From assembly GCA_013399895.1 (NCBI GenBank), contig VXBA01001777.1:403983-467982 (forward strand): a stretch of DNA of 64,000 nt, written 5' to 3'. The DNA is from Serilophus lunatus. Lineage: Eukaryota > Chordata > Aves > Passeriformes > Eurylaimidae. The notes below the pieces were generated by a model. That model saw nothing but the letters and a program-made list of their open reading frames with translations, was not told where the DNA came from and searched no databases. The position numbers were made by a program, and so were the translations under genes. Of this stretch, positions 50,801 to 63,255 are shown piece by piece. The stretch's first letter is position 1. Each line of letters starts with the position of its first letter.

Positions 50801-52354
50801 GGGATATACGTCTCCCAGAGGGGAAACAATAAGAAACATTCAGTAATCACTAGCCTATGTTATAAGTTTATTTTAAGGCTATAACTGCTGGGACTTACAA
50901 GGGATTTGAGGGATATTTATTGTTACAGCAGAACAAGTCAAAGTACTGGCACTAGGACAGAAAGCCTTTCATCTCTGGGTCACCTATTGAAATCCAGAAC
51001 AGGTAAACAGTTGCTATAAGTTGTCTTCATCCAGTGAGTCCTCAGGAGTGAATTAGTTCATTGCCTTCATTTATTGCCTACCAGGCAAATGCCAGGCTTT
51101 CAGGTCCACTGCCTCTGAGTGACCCAACCACCAGTTTCAAGAGGGTCAGTCACCACATGGGCCAGCAGGAAAGGTATTGGGAAAATTATTTATTTTCATA
51201 AAACCAGCTGTACACTTGCACTCCTGGAAGAGGGGCTTAAAGCCAAGACTAATCAACTGGAGTAGCAATACATCCACATTCCACTTCTCTCCTCCATATC
51301 CGTGCTCTGACTTTCAACAGAATGAATAGTGTTCTGATACCGGCATGTAAATTTTCAGCTGGGGATCCCCAATCTGAGCACCCTTCATGAAGTCAAAGGG
51401 AAAAAAAATTGCTATTACCAAGTATAAAACCTTTATTGGCTTCACCAGTTGCAGGTGGATCTGCCCTGAGCGTGAGTCTTGTGCTAGATCAAAAGGTTTG
51501 GATCTGGGACCTGGTCTAGACTTGTAATGAAATCCCCCATTAGCCAACCAGCCTGTCAGTCCTTCAGGGTGACAGACCCCATGAGCTGCTAGCTGTAGAG
51601 TCTTTGTACTTCTTTGAAGGCTGTAGACACCATATATGTTTCTCATTCTCAGCTCCTGCATTCCAGAGCTTCCCACACTTTCCATTGCAGCTTTGCACGT
51701 TGTACGTGGTCTCTTGCAATAGTTACTTCCAAGTTGTCAAAGATGTTTTCATGCAGACACAGAATGAGAAAGCAGTGGTGTCTGCCAACACAATATGAGA
51801 CTGCAGCAGGGTTGGCCCAGCTCCACCATGTACATCAGATAGGGCTGGAGTCTGAGTTTCCAGCCTTAGTTACATGAGCTTGACTCCGGCATATTTCTAC
51901 CAAATTCAGTGGCACAGCTGCACATGGAATTGACACACAATTCCAACCAGGATCTGCCTCCTCAGTTGCAGACACCATTATTGTAAAATTTGGCTCAAGG
52001 GCCAGTGGTTATGTGGGCTCTGCCACCTGGCAGGCTGAGCACACGCACCTGCCTTTTGGGGAGCATATTTCCCGTGAATTGAAGGATTCTTCTCAGACCC
52101 AATGACAGCTCCTGGTTTGGCCAGGCTCAGCTCGGTTTCTTGGAAATATTTGGGGGCAGAGCTGAGCTTTGAAGCATTTAAACCTAAAAGAGCCAAGTTC
52201 TATGAACCAGAAAAACATGAGGTGCACTTGGTCTTGACACCTCGTGCACAATTTGCGTATTTCCCAAACAAGCCTTCCCTAAGCCGTCCAAGAAGTCAGC
52301 ATGAGATTTGTAAATGTGGACAATTTGGCAGTTTTCTTTTTGATGAGAAGAGCT

Positions 52355-52500
52355 AAATTACACAACTTTTCTCACTCTGTTATTTAATTGGCTTAGACAT
52401 TTGAAATTAGACCTAATTACTTATCTCACGTCATTAATGGCCACTGACAGTTGATTTCTGTTTTGTGAGAAGAACTGGAGCTTTTGCTGAATTATTTGAC
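52355..52500. promoter_or_regulatory. Candidate conserved non-coding block (homeodomain and CRE-like motifs)
   Basis: TTTAATTGG near 52383, AAATTAG near 52404, CTAATTAC at 52413-52420, a CRE-like half site ACGTCA at 52428-52433 running into CATTAATGG, and a late GAATTATTT near 52489 sit in 130 bases of non-repetitive DNA. The density of TAAT cores is higher than in the flanking DNA. Evidence is motif content only. Confidence 0.22.
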
Positions 52501-55289
52501 TGCCACCTCACTGTGAAGGATCCTAGGAAGTAATATCAAAACCAGTCTTGTCTAGTTTATGCTAAAGTGCCTTGTGCACACAACCTGCTTTTCACCCAGG
52601 TCAATTGGCTGTAGTTAAGCCTCCTTGGACCACATGGTACTTTACTTTGTGGAGAGTTTGTTCTTACTAGGCTGCTGTGGAAGGACTCCCACTGCTCTCA
52701 CTGCTGGAAAGTACTTGACTGCTACCCCACACTGCTTGGCTTGGCACTGGCTTTTGCACTTGGGTGTTCGTCTTTGCCCTGAGTTAATTCTGGCAGGATC
52801 TCTTCTCCCCATATAAATTCTTGTGGCCAAGGAGAACTTCACCACGTTGAGCTCAACTAGCACTGAGGTTGTGTCAGCTTCCCAGCTTCTCTTTCCCTCT
52901 ACACTTGCATGTGTGTCCCTTCACAGCACTGCCTTTGCTTGCCTGCTCCTTCTCTACAGAGATGATTAGTTGTAGAAAGAGATTTGAAAAGCTTCTTAAT
53001 ATCCCGAAACAAACTGTAGAGTATGAGGAAAAGATGGGAACAGCATCCACAAGCTGGAGAAGTACAATTTGTCCGTCATACTTGGCCTTAAGATTACAGC
53101 TGACTCCCCTCAGCACCCTCCACAACTTATCTGACACGAACAGGAAAGCCATCACCTCAAGGAGAGTGACCTACGTCTCTGGGTGAAGCTGGAAGGACAA
53201 GAAGTGGGAAAAACCACAGTCCTTCCCAGAAATTACTTTCAGAACAGCACTTCCTGGAGCTTGTTCAAGGAATCAAAAGAATAATTTTGGACTGTACAGT
53301 TCAGAAAATTTAGAGACCAAACATAGCAGTGAAGGTCTTGTTGTTAGGTAGACCATTTTCTCCTGGAAAATACAGAGAACTCTCTTCAATGAGATCAAGA
53401 GTTTGAGTTAAAACAGTTTGATCATGGCTTCAATGATACAATTAAATCACATGGCTACAGTGGCTGTGTTCCATGGTCAGATGCACAAAACCTTATTTAT
53501 ATGCTTTTTAATTTTTTTTAGATTCTTTTAAATTCCTTTTTTTATCAAATCTAATACATTAATTTTATGCAACACATATGGAAAAAATACCATCAAAATG
53601 CTGTCTAACACTTCTACAACTTGACATCTTCCCAGGGTATTCAAAAATACAATTTTTTTTGTTTGTTTCAGCAGATTTCAAGGCAGAGGCACAATGAACT
53701 CCTGACCTTCCTATCATCATGTGAGGCATTTCTTTCAGCTGTCCACAATATGTCTGCTCCAAGCCATACTCCAGAATCTCCCCTAGTACTAAACAGTCTT
53801 CTCTATGAAGCTGTTATCTCAAAAAGAAACAGATGGGAAACAGCCACGATTTGCACTGGACACCGATTCTTATCTCTCTGTCTTCCAGTAATACATGAGG
53901 CCAGCATCCTCTTCTCAACTTTCTATGTAAGGATACTTGGAAAACAATGAAAACCTGACCCTCTTCCAGAATGCCTAGAAAAATCACAGCTCTCTCCATG
54001 TCCATGACCTAAGGGAAGCCATTCCCCTGATAGTTTGTGATCCCTTTTCAGACTGTTATCACATCAATTTTTGCATCACAGGGATACCTTGTTCCTCCTG
54101 AAATGGCCATTGCCCAGGCTGCAGGGCATTCACATGCACTAGCTTCTTCCAGCTTCTCTAAGAAATCCCAGTGACAGGAAACTGCCAACAAATCCATGTG
54201 CTGTTGGGCTTCATGGTCTTGGCACAGCCAAAGTCCATGACTTCCTCAAGCAATGCAGGAAAGATTTGGATTGCAGACTGGTAAGTGGCCAAGTTGTGGG
54301 ATGAGACTGAGGGGCAAAAGCCATCATTACAGAGATGCCAAGCAGACCTGAATGCTCCTGACCTGTAAGAGAGCTCAAATCTGCCCAACACTTCCATGCT
54401 TTCCTAAATCTGTGCTACATCTCCCATGCTTCAGCAGTGTCATATCTCTGGGGCTGGAAGAATGAAAATAAGTCTGAGTGGTTTCCTGACCTCCCTGTTT
54501 GCAGCAACAAAATCATCACTGTGCTGATTGCAGCCCATCCCCATGAGTCATGGTCAGAGCAGCCAGAAACAGCCCTCCAATGTAAAAAACGGTGCCTGAT
54601 AAATCATCCAAAAAAAATAACCACCTAATTTATTTCTCTTCAGCCTGTCCCTCCTTTAGCCACTGTGCATAGCCATGGCACAACAAGCTGTAGGAAATAC
54701 CAGACCTCAACTGGCTGCTGGGATCCCACTGCTCAGCAAGATTCCTGGTATCTGAACTCATGAAAGCCAGCAGAAGATGTATCAGCAAGTGCTTCTTTAC
54801 CCTCTCTTAGTCCCAGAGTCTTCATATTTTGTAGGAGACCATCATAGAACATGGAGGTGTGGGATGGGACTTCGATCCACGTACTGCTTGGTCAGGGCTG
54901 TCACTTAATGCACACCCTGTTCTGTGTGTGCACCCTGAGGATCAGGATCCCAAAGGCAAGTGAATTCCCTGTCATTTTGATTTTTTTCCTGAAGTAAGGA
55001 CATGCTCGTGACAGAAACACTGAATTTGATACAGGCATCATCTGTGCTTGGGAGAGGTCAGAGTAGCTGGGTATTAGATTTTGGGTTGGCCTGGCAAATC
55101 TGATACCAGCTCTTCGTTTCAGCCTAGCAACTGCACCACGAGCAGCATCCCAACCAGTGAGGATTGGGACACAGGACTAGGAGGATCTCCTGTGTTGCTG
55201 ACACTTACAATCCTAAGCAAAACCAGGATGAAAATCCTTCTATAAATCAACCACACGTCACCTTCTACTGACACCTGTTTTCTTCCATC

Positions 55290-55545
55290 CTGATTGGGAA
55301 GGAGTTTATTACCTCAACTGACAGTCACAACCTTCACAGTTTCTAACCTAGATTTATTCACAGTCACTTCATGCCCATTTGTTCTTGTGCCAACATTGTC
55401 CTTAGGCTGAAATAACTCTTTTCTCTCCCTAGTATATTTATAGACAGTCATCACATCCTCCCTTGAGCTTTTGTTTTGCTAAACTAAACAAGCCAAATCC
55501 AGACATCCCATACCATGTGACAGGTTCTCCATAGTCTTGTTTCTA
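55290..55545 (-). mobile_element. Old, diverged CR1 fragment
   Basis: The minus strand corresponds to the end of ORF2 of an older CR1 group. Plus-strand landmarks are CCCATTTGTTCTTGTGCCAA near 55372, CATTGTCCTTAGGCTGAAAT, AACTCTTTTCTCTCCCTAGT, TATTTATAGACAGTCATCAC and TTTTGTTTTGCTAAACTAAA, ending in GGTTCTCCATAGTC near 55524. Divergence is much greater than in the CR1 copies at 29.6 and 38.6 kb, and no 3' terminal ATTCTATG motif is seen, so both ends are approximate. Confidence 0.8.
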
Positions 55546-56225
55546 TTTGTTTTATCCAGTGTCAGGTCACCTTCCCTGTTCTAGGAGGTCTGATCTACCC
55601 CAGATATCCTATCCAAGCCATTTCAGGTCCTATACATAGTGCCTGAGTGATGAAGAAACAGAAAAATGATGCAGCAGCTGAATCTTGACCCAGATACACA
55701 TGCTAGTAGCTCCCAAGTGCTACCACCACACACAACTCATGAAACACCTGTGATGGGGCAGAGCCATCTTGCTGTGTGGGTAGCACAGCTTAGAGCCAAT
55801 ATGTGAAGCAATAAGCCCAGGGGATGATGCACAGTGAATACCAGATGAGCACTTCACACTGCAGTGGTTTCTTCCCCAGTTAGGAGGATTTCTTCATGCA
55901 TGTCCTGGGTTTTGTTACTGTCATGAGCTCATCCTATAAAGAGATTTTGTACAATGACTAAAGCAAAATAAAGCACAGCAGAACAGTGGCTTGTGTTAAA
56001 TAAGGGGCTGCTCACAAGGGAAGAAATAGTTCGTGGGTATTGAGGAAAGCCGGACACATCTGGACACAACCAGTGACAGGATGGAGAGCTGGGAAGGGGT
56101 GGGAAGAGAAACAGCAGTGCTTTTCTGTGCTCTGAGTACAAACTGGCCCACAGCAGTAAGATCTTTGAAATTCCCCCCTGGCAAGCCTCTCCCAGCACAG
56201 AAGCATTCCACTTTGCACAAGGAGC

Positions 56226-56290
56226 CTTAATAAATTACAGCTCTTAATTAAGCTCCTGATGATTAGGCACTTAATCAGAATGCTTACTTT
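56226..56290. promoter_or_regulatory. Candidate conserved non-coding block with paired TAATC sites
   Basis: TTAATTAA at 56244-56251 is followed by GATTA at 56261-56265 and TAATC at 56272-56276, an inverted pair of bicoid/OTX-type cores seven bases apart. The block lies in non-repetitive DNA. Motif evidence only. Confidence 0.2.
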
Positions 56291-56719
56291 TAGAACTTTG
56301 TTTCTCTTTGGACATGTATTTTTCCCTATTCTTGCTCATTTTGAAGGTTATATTTCAAGTAAGCCTAGTCTTGGTCATTCTTTGAGCAGCACCACACAAC
56401 TGAGATGTACATCACTAACCACAAGATGCCCACAAACAAGGAGGTTGTTATAACCACCCTGTCACCACAAAGAATCAGCCTCTTTGTCAGGTCCCAGAGG
56501 CGAGGGGCAGAAGGATGATGCAGATCTTTCCTGCTCCTGTGAATTTATTTTGATTTTGTTGATGGATGGGTGTTTAGGCAGCTGATCCACCTGGGCTGGG
56601 ATTTTCCTATTCATCCTGCCTAGGGAAGGTTATAACTTCTCAGAAAACTTAGGACTCAAATAAGGCCATGGAAAATTACTCCTAAGTGACCCCATGTCCT
56701 AAGATATTGTGTTTCATTG

Positions 56720-56735
56720 TTTATTTATTTATTTA
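56720..56735 (+). repeat. (TTTA)4 microsatellite
   Basis: Four TTTA units in tandem at 56720-56735 in unique AT-leaning DNA. Confidence 0.9.
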
Positions 56736-59700
56736 CTAGGAGGAAAACATAGCAGTAATTTCTGCTATGCAATTTGCTAAGTGTTTTAAAAATTCTTGGC
56801 CTGTGCAGCACTTTTCCTACTCAGTGATGACCAACAGTGACCTAATTCAGATTTGACTGGGATAAGCTGCAGGGCTCCAGCGTACTAGATATGTCCCAGA
56901 ACTTCAGCAGTGCACACTACATGGCAGAGCAAATAGAAACCATGAATTTTAAGAAGACCATGCATGGCTAGCAAATCCACCTTTTAAACCAACACACCTG
57001 AGGGAAGAGTGCTACTCTGAGCACCTCTTAGTAGCGTTGTACTATGTCCAGTGGTGGCCTGAAGGTGAGGAGTTCTTGGGCAGCAAAGAATTGTCATTAC
57101 CACAGTCCAACACGTGGATTGTCAGCAGTTCCAGACCCGCCACTGTGAGAGCAAGAGGAGTGGAGAAGATAGTAACAGAGACAAGTTTTTGAGGCTTCAG
57201 CACTTTCACTAGCCTGTTTTCCATGCTTCTGGTTTTTCTGCTCAAACTGTCCTCTGAAACCATTCAGCTTTAAGATGTCAGTGCACTCCAGGTGTGCTCA
57301 TAAACTGCCATGGGAGAAGGTCAGATATTAAAGTCCTCAAAGTCCAACATTCCGAACAAAGTCCACGAAGGCACCCAGTGAAACATGTCCTGTGTTTAGA
57401 CATTCACAAATTTTGAGCTGGCACTGAAACCCCAGTAAATGAAGGTTGTGAGTCGCTTGTCATATAATGTTCCATTAATGTCTGAATTACAGAATTTCTT
57501 CTGGGAGAGAGAGTACACAAAGTTGAAACCGAAGAGGAGAACTAAAATACAAGGACATGGAAAGGTTGTGGTTCAGACAAGGGATATTTAAGCTATTTAA
57601 TCAGAATTTTTTAATGATGCATTTGAATGATAGTGGTAGAATTCCAGACTAACCATTTACAATTACATGCTTAGAATACTTCTTAACCTTTATAAAAGAC
57701 CTGACTACACTTTCAACACAACTGATAATTCAGCTCCAGTTGGCACTGAAACTGTCTTGTCTAGGCCAGTCCATTTGATAGTTCAGATGTTCTGTTCCTA
57801 GGTTAGTTCAGTATTTTATTAATAAAAATCTTAGCTTCGGCAATGTTTTCTTGGGTTTAAGTTAGTTTATTTAACAACTCTAATAAAATATAGAAAAATG
57901 AAATTGATACTGAATCCATCCCTCTGAAGCTGCACTGCTCCAAAGCCTTGGAGGGCCTAGAGTGGATACCAGCCAGTCAGTTAAAAGGCAATTTCCCCCA
58001 CAATAAATCCATGCTCTCACGCTGGGATGCTGTTAACAGTGAGAGTGGGGAATTCTGCTCAAACAGGGCCCAGCAGCAAAGGACCACACAAGGTGCACAA
58101 CAGAGTTGAACTGGGCCATAAATTGTCACTTCATTGTGTTACTATTTAAATAGCCTTGGGGACGGAGGTTGCCACCCTTCCACTATGTATTTTGCTGGCT
58201 TCCACATCCAGCGCATCCCTCTTCTGTCCCAGCCTTTCCCAGCCTGACTGATGGAGAGCTACTCCACACCTGAACATCACCATCCTCTCCATGAGGCCTC
58301 CACTTCTCCTTCCTGGCATGTTCTGAAGATGGGAGCAACATGAAGTGACAATTTTGTGGGTTCTAGGCATGCCTTTAGTGTGGACCTTCATTGCACGACA
58401 GGCATATAAACTCAGGTATGGTATAGAGGCCCATGGAAGGAAAATTTTGGAGTAGCCTGTCCATGTGAAGCAGTAAATAAAAGGTCCTTGGCCATCCAAA
58501 ATTTGAGTGAAGAGTTGCTAAGATCCACCAGGGTAGTTATCATTAACTTACAACTTCTTAGGATCTCATGGACTCAGGAACGTGGTCCTTCTTCACACAG
58601 TTCATCAACAGACTCAAGGCAATGCTGCTCTATCTGTGTTTTGCTTCCAATGCAGGGAAAAAATGAAGGAGGAAGGCAGATATGGCTCCTAAATAATTGT
58701 TATTTGGCCTAATTTTCTAGAATCCTTTGGCATAAACATTTTTGGAAAAGAGGAAATGAGGAATCTGTTTAAAAATAATTGAGTACTTATATCTTGATTT
58801 GTCATCAGAAATAGAAACGTGCCAAAAAGCAGAGACCAGAGGCAAAGGGCACAGCAGGGAGTCTGGAGTTATGACTCCCTTCTTTGGAGGGTGGGTAACA
58901 TTGTAGTCTGCAAACTGCCGCCCTATGAGCATGTACACATATTTCAGGTGCCACTTTCTGCTATAAAGACCCACATTCCAATGCTCCTGAAGATGCCACA
59001 AGCATTTAGCTTCTATTTCGAATAGATCTTTTTATTTTCATTTTGTGTCCGCATGTAACATACTCTTTTTCCCCAGATAGTTACAAGAACATAAACTTTG
59101 TCAACTAAAGAAACCAACAAAAATCAGTTAAAACTACTCAGGTTTTCTACCTGTCACAAATCATTTAAAAAAGGATGCTTACACAACATATCAGAAGTTG
59201 ATGGATTCATCGGGAAGGTAAAGTGAAATTACACCTCTCCTGAAAAGCTCAAGTCCTTCCTCCCCAGGAGTCTCCCTGCTAACACCAAGAAGAGCAAATG
59301 GACACTTGGCAACGAATACCAAAGGCCTTAACAATCTGTAGCAGGATGAGAGAGGACTCCTGCTGCCTCCTGTTCTGTGTAATGGCACTCTGTGATATCC
59401 ATGCGGTGGAGACCTGTGCGACCTCTTCCCTCCTAGAAGGCATCTGTACACCTCACCAGCACAAACTCCCAGAACTTTGTACTGATGCCAGGGAAGAAGT
59501 TATTTCTGCCAGCCTCCAAGAAGGCCACAAGGAATTACCAAGCAATAGACACTCAGAAATGGCAAAAATGAACAGTGTCCAGCATCTTATTAAAATCAAT
59601 CCTGTCTATAAAAAGCAAAGAGACTGACTGCAGTATATGGATCCTCATCTGGCCAAGAGTTCACTCTGCTCTTGCAGCAGGATGAGCAGCCAGCAGAGAG

Positions 59701-61007
59701 GGCAGGATGAATTACCCCTGCTCCCCAGAGCAGAGCTGATATTTATGGTAATTCTAAAAATTATGGCACAAGGAACTCAACAAGCTGGAAAGTCATGCTG
59801 GCTGCAGCTCCATAGGAAACAGCGGGGTGTAAAAGCAAAGCGGGCCAAATGGAAGGGGAAAAATCTGTTAGAAAAGCTTTTTTTTCCTTTCCTCATACTT
59901 TATAAAAAAATCAAGTTTCTTAGGATGTTTTGCAAACAATGAAGCTTGTAAGAATATAGTGCATGGCTGGGGAAGGCAGTCACATTTCTAGTGGAGTTGA
60001 AATTAATGAATGATGGGCACTGCCTTCAGCTTCTTGGTTCTACCATATCTTGCCTAACCTACCTCCAAAGTGGCAGAGATATCAGGGTCCTTATTCCCTT
60101 TACCTGGCAAAACTTTCACCCCCACCTTGCACATTGCAATAAATGCAACTAACAGGAGCATTAAGATTGCATTTCCCTCTGTATCTTCACAGTTAGTGTT
60201 TGCTCTTCCTCTCTCCACTCAAAATGAAACAAAACATTTGTGCACCTGCTTAACTTTAGGCCCTGTGTTTGGATCCTGCTTGTTTTTTCAATGAATTCAT
60301 CCTCGTTGCTGGGCTTGGTCCTATGCCATCACTGACAATGTTACATGGCCCAAGCCTTCAGAGCACCAAATACCCAGAAATAGGCTTAGCTGTGAAGGTT
60401 TTTATCCCCAAAAATGATCACAGACCTCACATATAATTTCCAACAAGTTTCCAAACCTTTGCTTTTCCCCTGTGGAACACCAGTATCTGTGCATCTTCAC
60501 TCCTTTCTCTCAAGGCAGATTCATTTAAGACTGGGAAGTGTTTGAATACTATTGGAACAGGATTGACAGGTATGCTGTAAACAGATTTGGCTGCATGTTC
60601 AAATACACCTGGCAGGGGCATTCCTGCTTGCTGGCACTCCTTGAGCTTTTCATGGGAAGGATGTGCCTCTCCTGGTCAAATCAGACTGGACCAGCAACAT
60701 TCCCATTCATGGGAGGCATTTGCTCAGGTGGAGAAATTGTTGATCAATCCCTTAGTGGGAATCTATCCCAACCTAGTTGGAAATGTGTCCAAGCCATTCC
60801 CAGACTTGGTGTGGGTTTGGAAGAGTCCAGGACCTGTTCCTAGCTAGTATTTTGGAAACAGTCAACCTGGCTGGGCAATGAAAATATTTGCTAGGGAAGC
60901 TGAATGCCATCACCTACCTGTTGGCCTCAAATACTCCTAGGCACATTTCATTTCCTAGAACTGATATAGCTACAGAGGCCACCACAATCCTGTTATACTG
61001 ATTGTAC

Positions 61008-61108
61008 TGATTATTACTGTATATTTGCAGTTAAATAAAGAAGTAAACAAGTAATTTCCAAACAAAAAAATATTAATTAAAATAATTTTAAAATTTCCAT
61101 TTGAAAAG
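61008..61108. repeat. AT-rich low-complexity stretch
   Basis: Strongly A/T-dominated segment with TATTAATTAAAATAATTTTA at its centre, no tandem period and no open frame. Confidence 0.75.
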
Positions 61109-61453
61109 TATAGTCACTCTTGACTGGTTTTACTAAAAGTGTTGAGATTTTTTATAATCTTTACACAGGAACTCAACCCATGAAGAGCAGAGTTTTGTTG
61201 CTTTCTCCTTTAATGTACAGGTCTAGCTGCTGCTACAATGAAATCTGACTCGAGTTTTGGGTTTCATGATCTCACAGAGACCAGTAGGAGAGGGCCTCTC
61301 TCACTTCTTTAAGAAAAGTAATTAAATAAGATTCTAATATAGTCCTTGGGGGACATTTTCTTAAATCTTCAATAAGATAGTTATGAATCACTGCAGATCC
61401 AGGTCTTAGTAGTAATTTCTGGTGATAAGAGACTTCAAACATAAAGTTAATTG

Positions 61454-61464
61454 AAAAAAAAAAA
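61454..61464 (+). repeat. Poly(A) run, A11
   Basis: Simple mononucleotide run. Confidence 0.9.
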
Positions 61465-62459
61465 GTCTCTTTTGAATTAGAAGATTGAACAATGCCTTGA
61501 TATTAGACATATTTTTAAATTTTAATGAAAAAATATTAGAGGAGACCCCCCCCAGTTGTGAAATTTTAACATAAATTTGAAACCAAACTCAGTTAGAACT
61601 CCGAGTGCCCAGACTCAGGACTTTGAAGTCACCTGTTATCTACAGGAACTAGGAAGTTCCAGTTTATGAGCAGTATCATCTGAGTCAGAGCTTGGGGTCA
61701 GAGGACCTACTGCTCCCTTTTGGAGCCACTCCTGGAGGTCTCAGTTAACTCTATTTCCCAACGTCCATGGAGAGCCTTGCTTTGGCTAAGTAAGGTTCCA
61801 GTTGTATCAAATCCTCCCAGTTGTAGCAAATATCTCATACTTCATATGGTGTCTTCCCTACCAAAGCACCCTGAAACAATGGCACCCAAAGCCCTTCATC
61901 CCTCAGGGCAATTTCATCTTTTCCCTTTTGGGAGGTGACATTGGTTTAATAATCTCCAATATTATGCAAACATTTAGAAGAGGAATTTCAGAAGACAAAG
62001 TCCAACTGAAACCATACAGAAATGCTCCCTTTCCTTTGCAAATACAGACTGGAGGCAAAATTTTAGGGCATTAGTTTGGCTTCCTGTTCCAGGGAAAGTT
62101 GTTACACAGAGAAAAACCATTCCTGTTCATAACCCTGTATAACCCAGCTAAAAATCAAATGTCAAATCCCTGTAAGCATCTGTCCTTCAGCAGGAGGTTG
62201 TTTTTATTCATGGATGAATCAAACGCACTGAGTAAATCACATGAATCACCAACGGAAACATCATCCTCACTGCTTCATCTCACACTTATGAATAAGGAGC
62301 TTGTTTTGCAGGTCTCTAGAGAAGAAATAAAGCACTTGGAGCTCAGGGAGGGGCCCAGGACTTTCACAAGGGTTTTGTTTTAATAGATCACAAACAATAA
62401 GGTGTCTCCCTCCTCCCATCAAAAAAGTTATAGGCAATTGCTTAACAAACCATCTCTCA

Positions 62460-62680
62460 ATTTAGTAGTACTTTTATTGATAAGAAAATATTTGCATTGA
62501 TGACATAGTTCAATAACCCAGTTACAAATCATATAAATCTGTTGCTACAGTTAAAAATGAGCAACATGATTTATGAGCGGGGCCACTGACTTCTACACCT
62601 GACATAAAACTTTGTAGGCAATCAGCCACATGTTTCATTTTAGTTTTATATTTGACATATAAATCAGGCAGTGAAAGGGA
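62460..62680. promoter_or_regulatory. Candidate conserved non-coding block
   Basis: AT-rich, non-repetitive sequence with TTTTATTGATAAG near 62472 (GATA/homeodomain-type), ATATTTGCATTGATGACAT near 62489 and TTTTATATTTGACATATAAA near 62644. It has few stretches of low complexity and no frame. Only its texture suggests possible constraint. Confidence 0.12.
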
Positions 62681-63244
62681 CTCTCTCTCTCCCCTGACTC
62701 CTCCCCTTTAAACAGATGGAGCAAATATTTTACAAGCAACATGTAAGTCACTGTAGCAAGGACACAATATGAGGTTTGGAAAATATTAGGCTGTTACTTC
62801 ATTAGTTACATGAGAACCAATACGAGGTACAGGGACCTGCCCTGCAGAGCAGACAGGAGAGCAGGCAGTTAAGGGGTGAATAACCATGCAGGTCACCACA
62901 GAAAAACAAGTTTTCCTGCACTACATCCCCCATTTATTTCCAGGTCTTGCAAAAGGTCCCCATCTTCCTCTCCTGAGCTGAGTAGGGTTTGGCCGTGCTT
63001 TTGAGGTCAAGGTGTCAAACACAACCCCACAAAGGTGATGTGGTAATTAAGAGGATGGAGCAGAAAAGAAAACTCAGTAGTCACTAACTGGATTTTTGAG
63101 GGTTGCTTTTCATAGGTGTTAATAAAATAACTCTCTGCCCAGCATGTATTACAGAATCTCTTTGCCAGGCAGTTGTTACAGCAAATGTACTCAACAGCTC
63201 AGAGCTTCAAACTGACCTCCAGCTCAACACTGAACAACCATCTT

Positions 63245-63255
63245 AAAAAAAAAAA
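63245..63255 (+). repeat. Poly(A) run, A11
   Basis: Simple mononucleotide run in unique sequence. Confidence 0.9.

Larger units (their letters stand above)
45481..55285. other. Gene-free DNA
   Basis: No gene is supported. Frames reach 135 codons (45638-46045, minus) but several overlap in the same GC-richer patch and none looks like a protein family. The stretch includes an A/C-only tract (47.2 kb), an ancient repeat tail (47.7 kb) and a TAAT-rich block (52.4 kb), listed separately. The rest is ordinary AT-leaning sequence. Confidence 0.55.

Noticed and set aside
54840..54960. Possible CR1 3' end (ATCATAGAACATGG)
   Set aside because: The following sequence does not follow any CR1 3' UTR that I can recall.
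60538..60847. Overlapping 101- and 86-codon forward frames as a gene
   Set aside because: Two frames compete over the same DNA, neither shows a domain, and there are no splice or promoter signals to support an exon.
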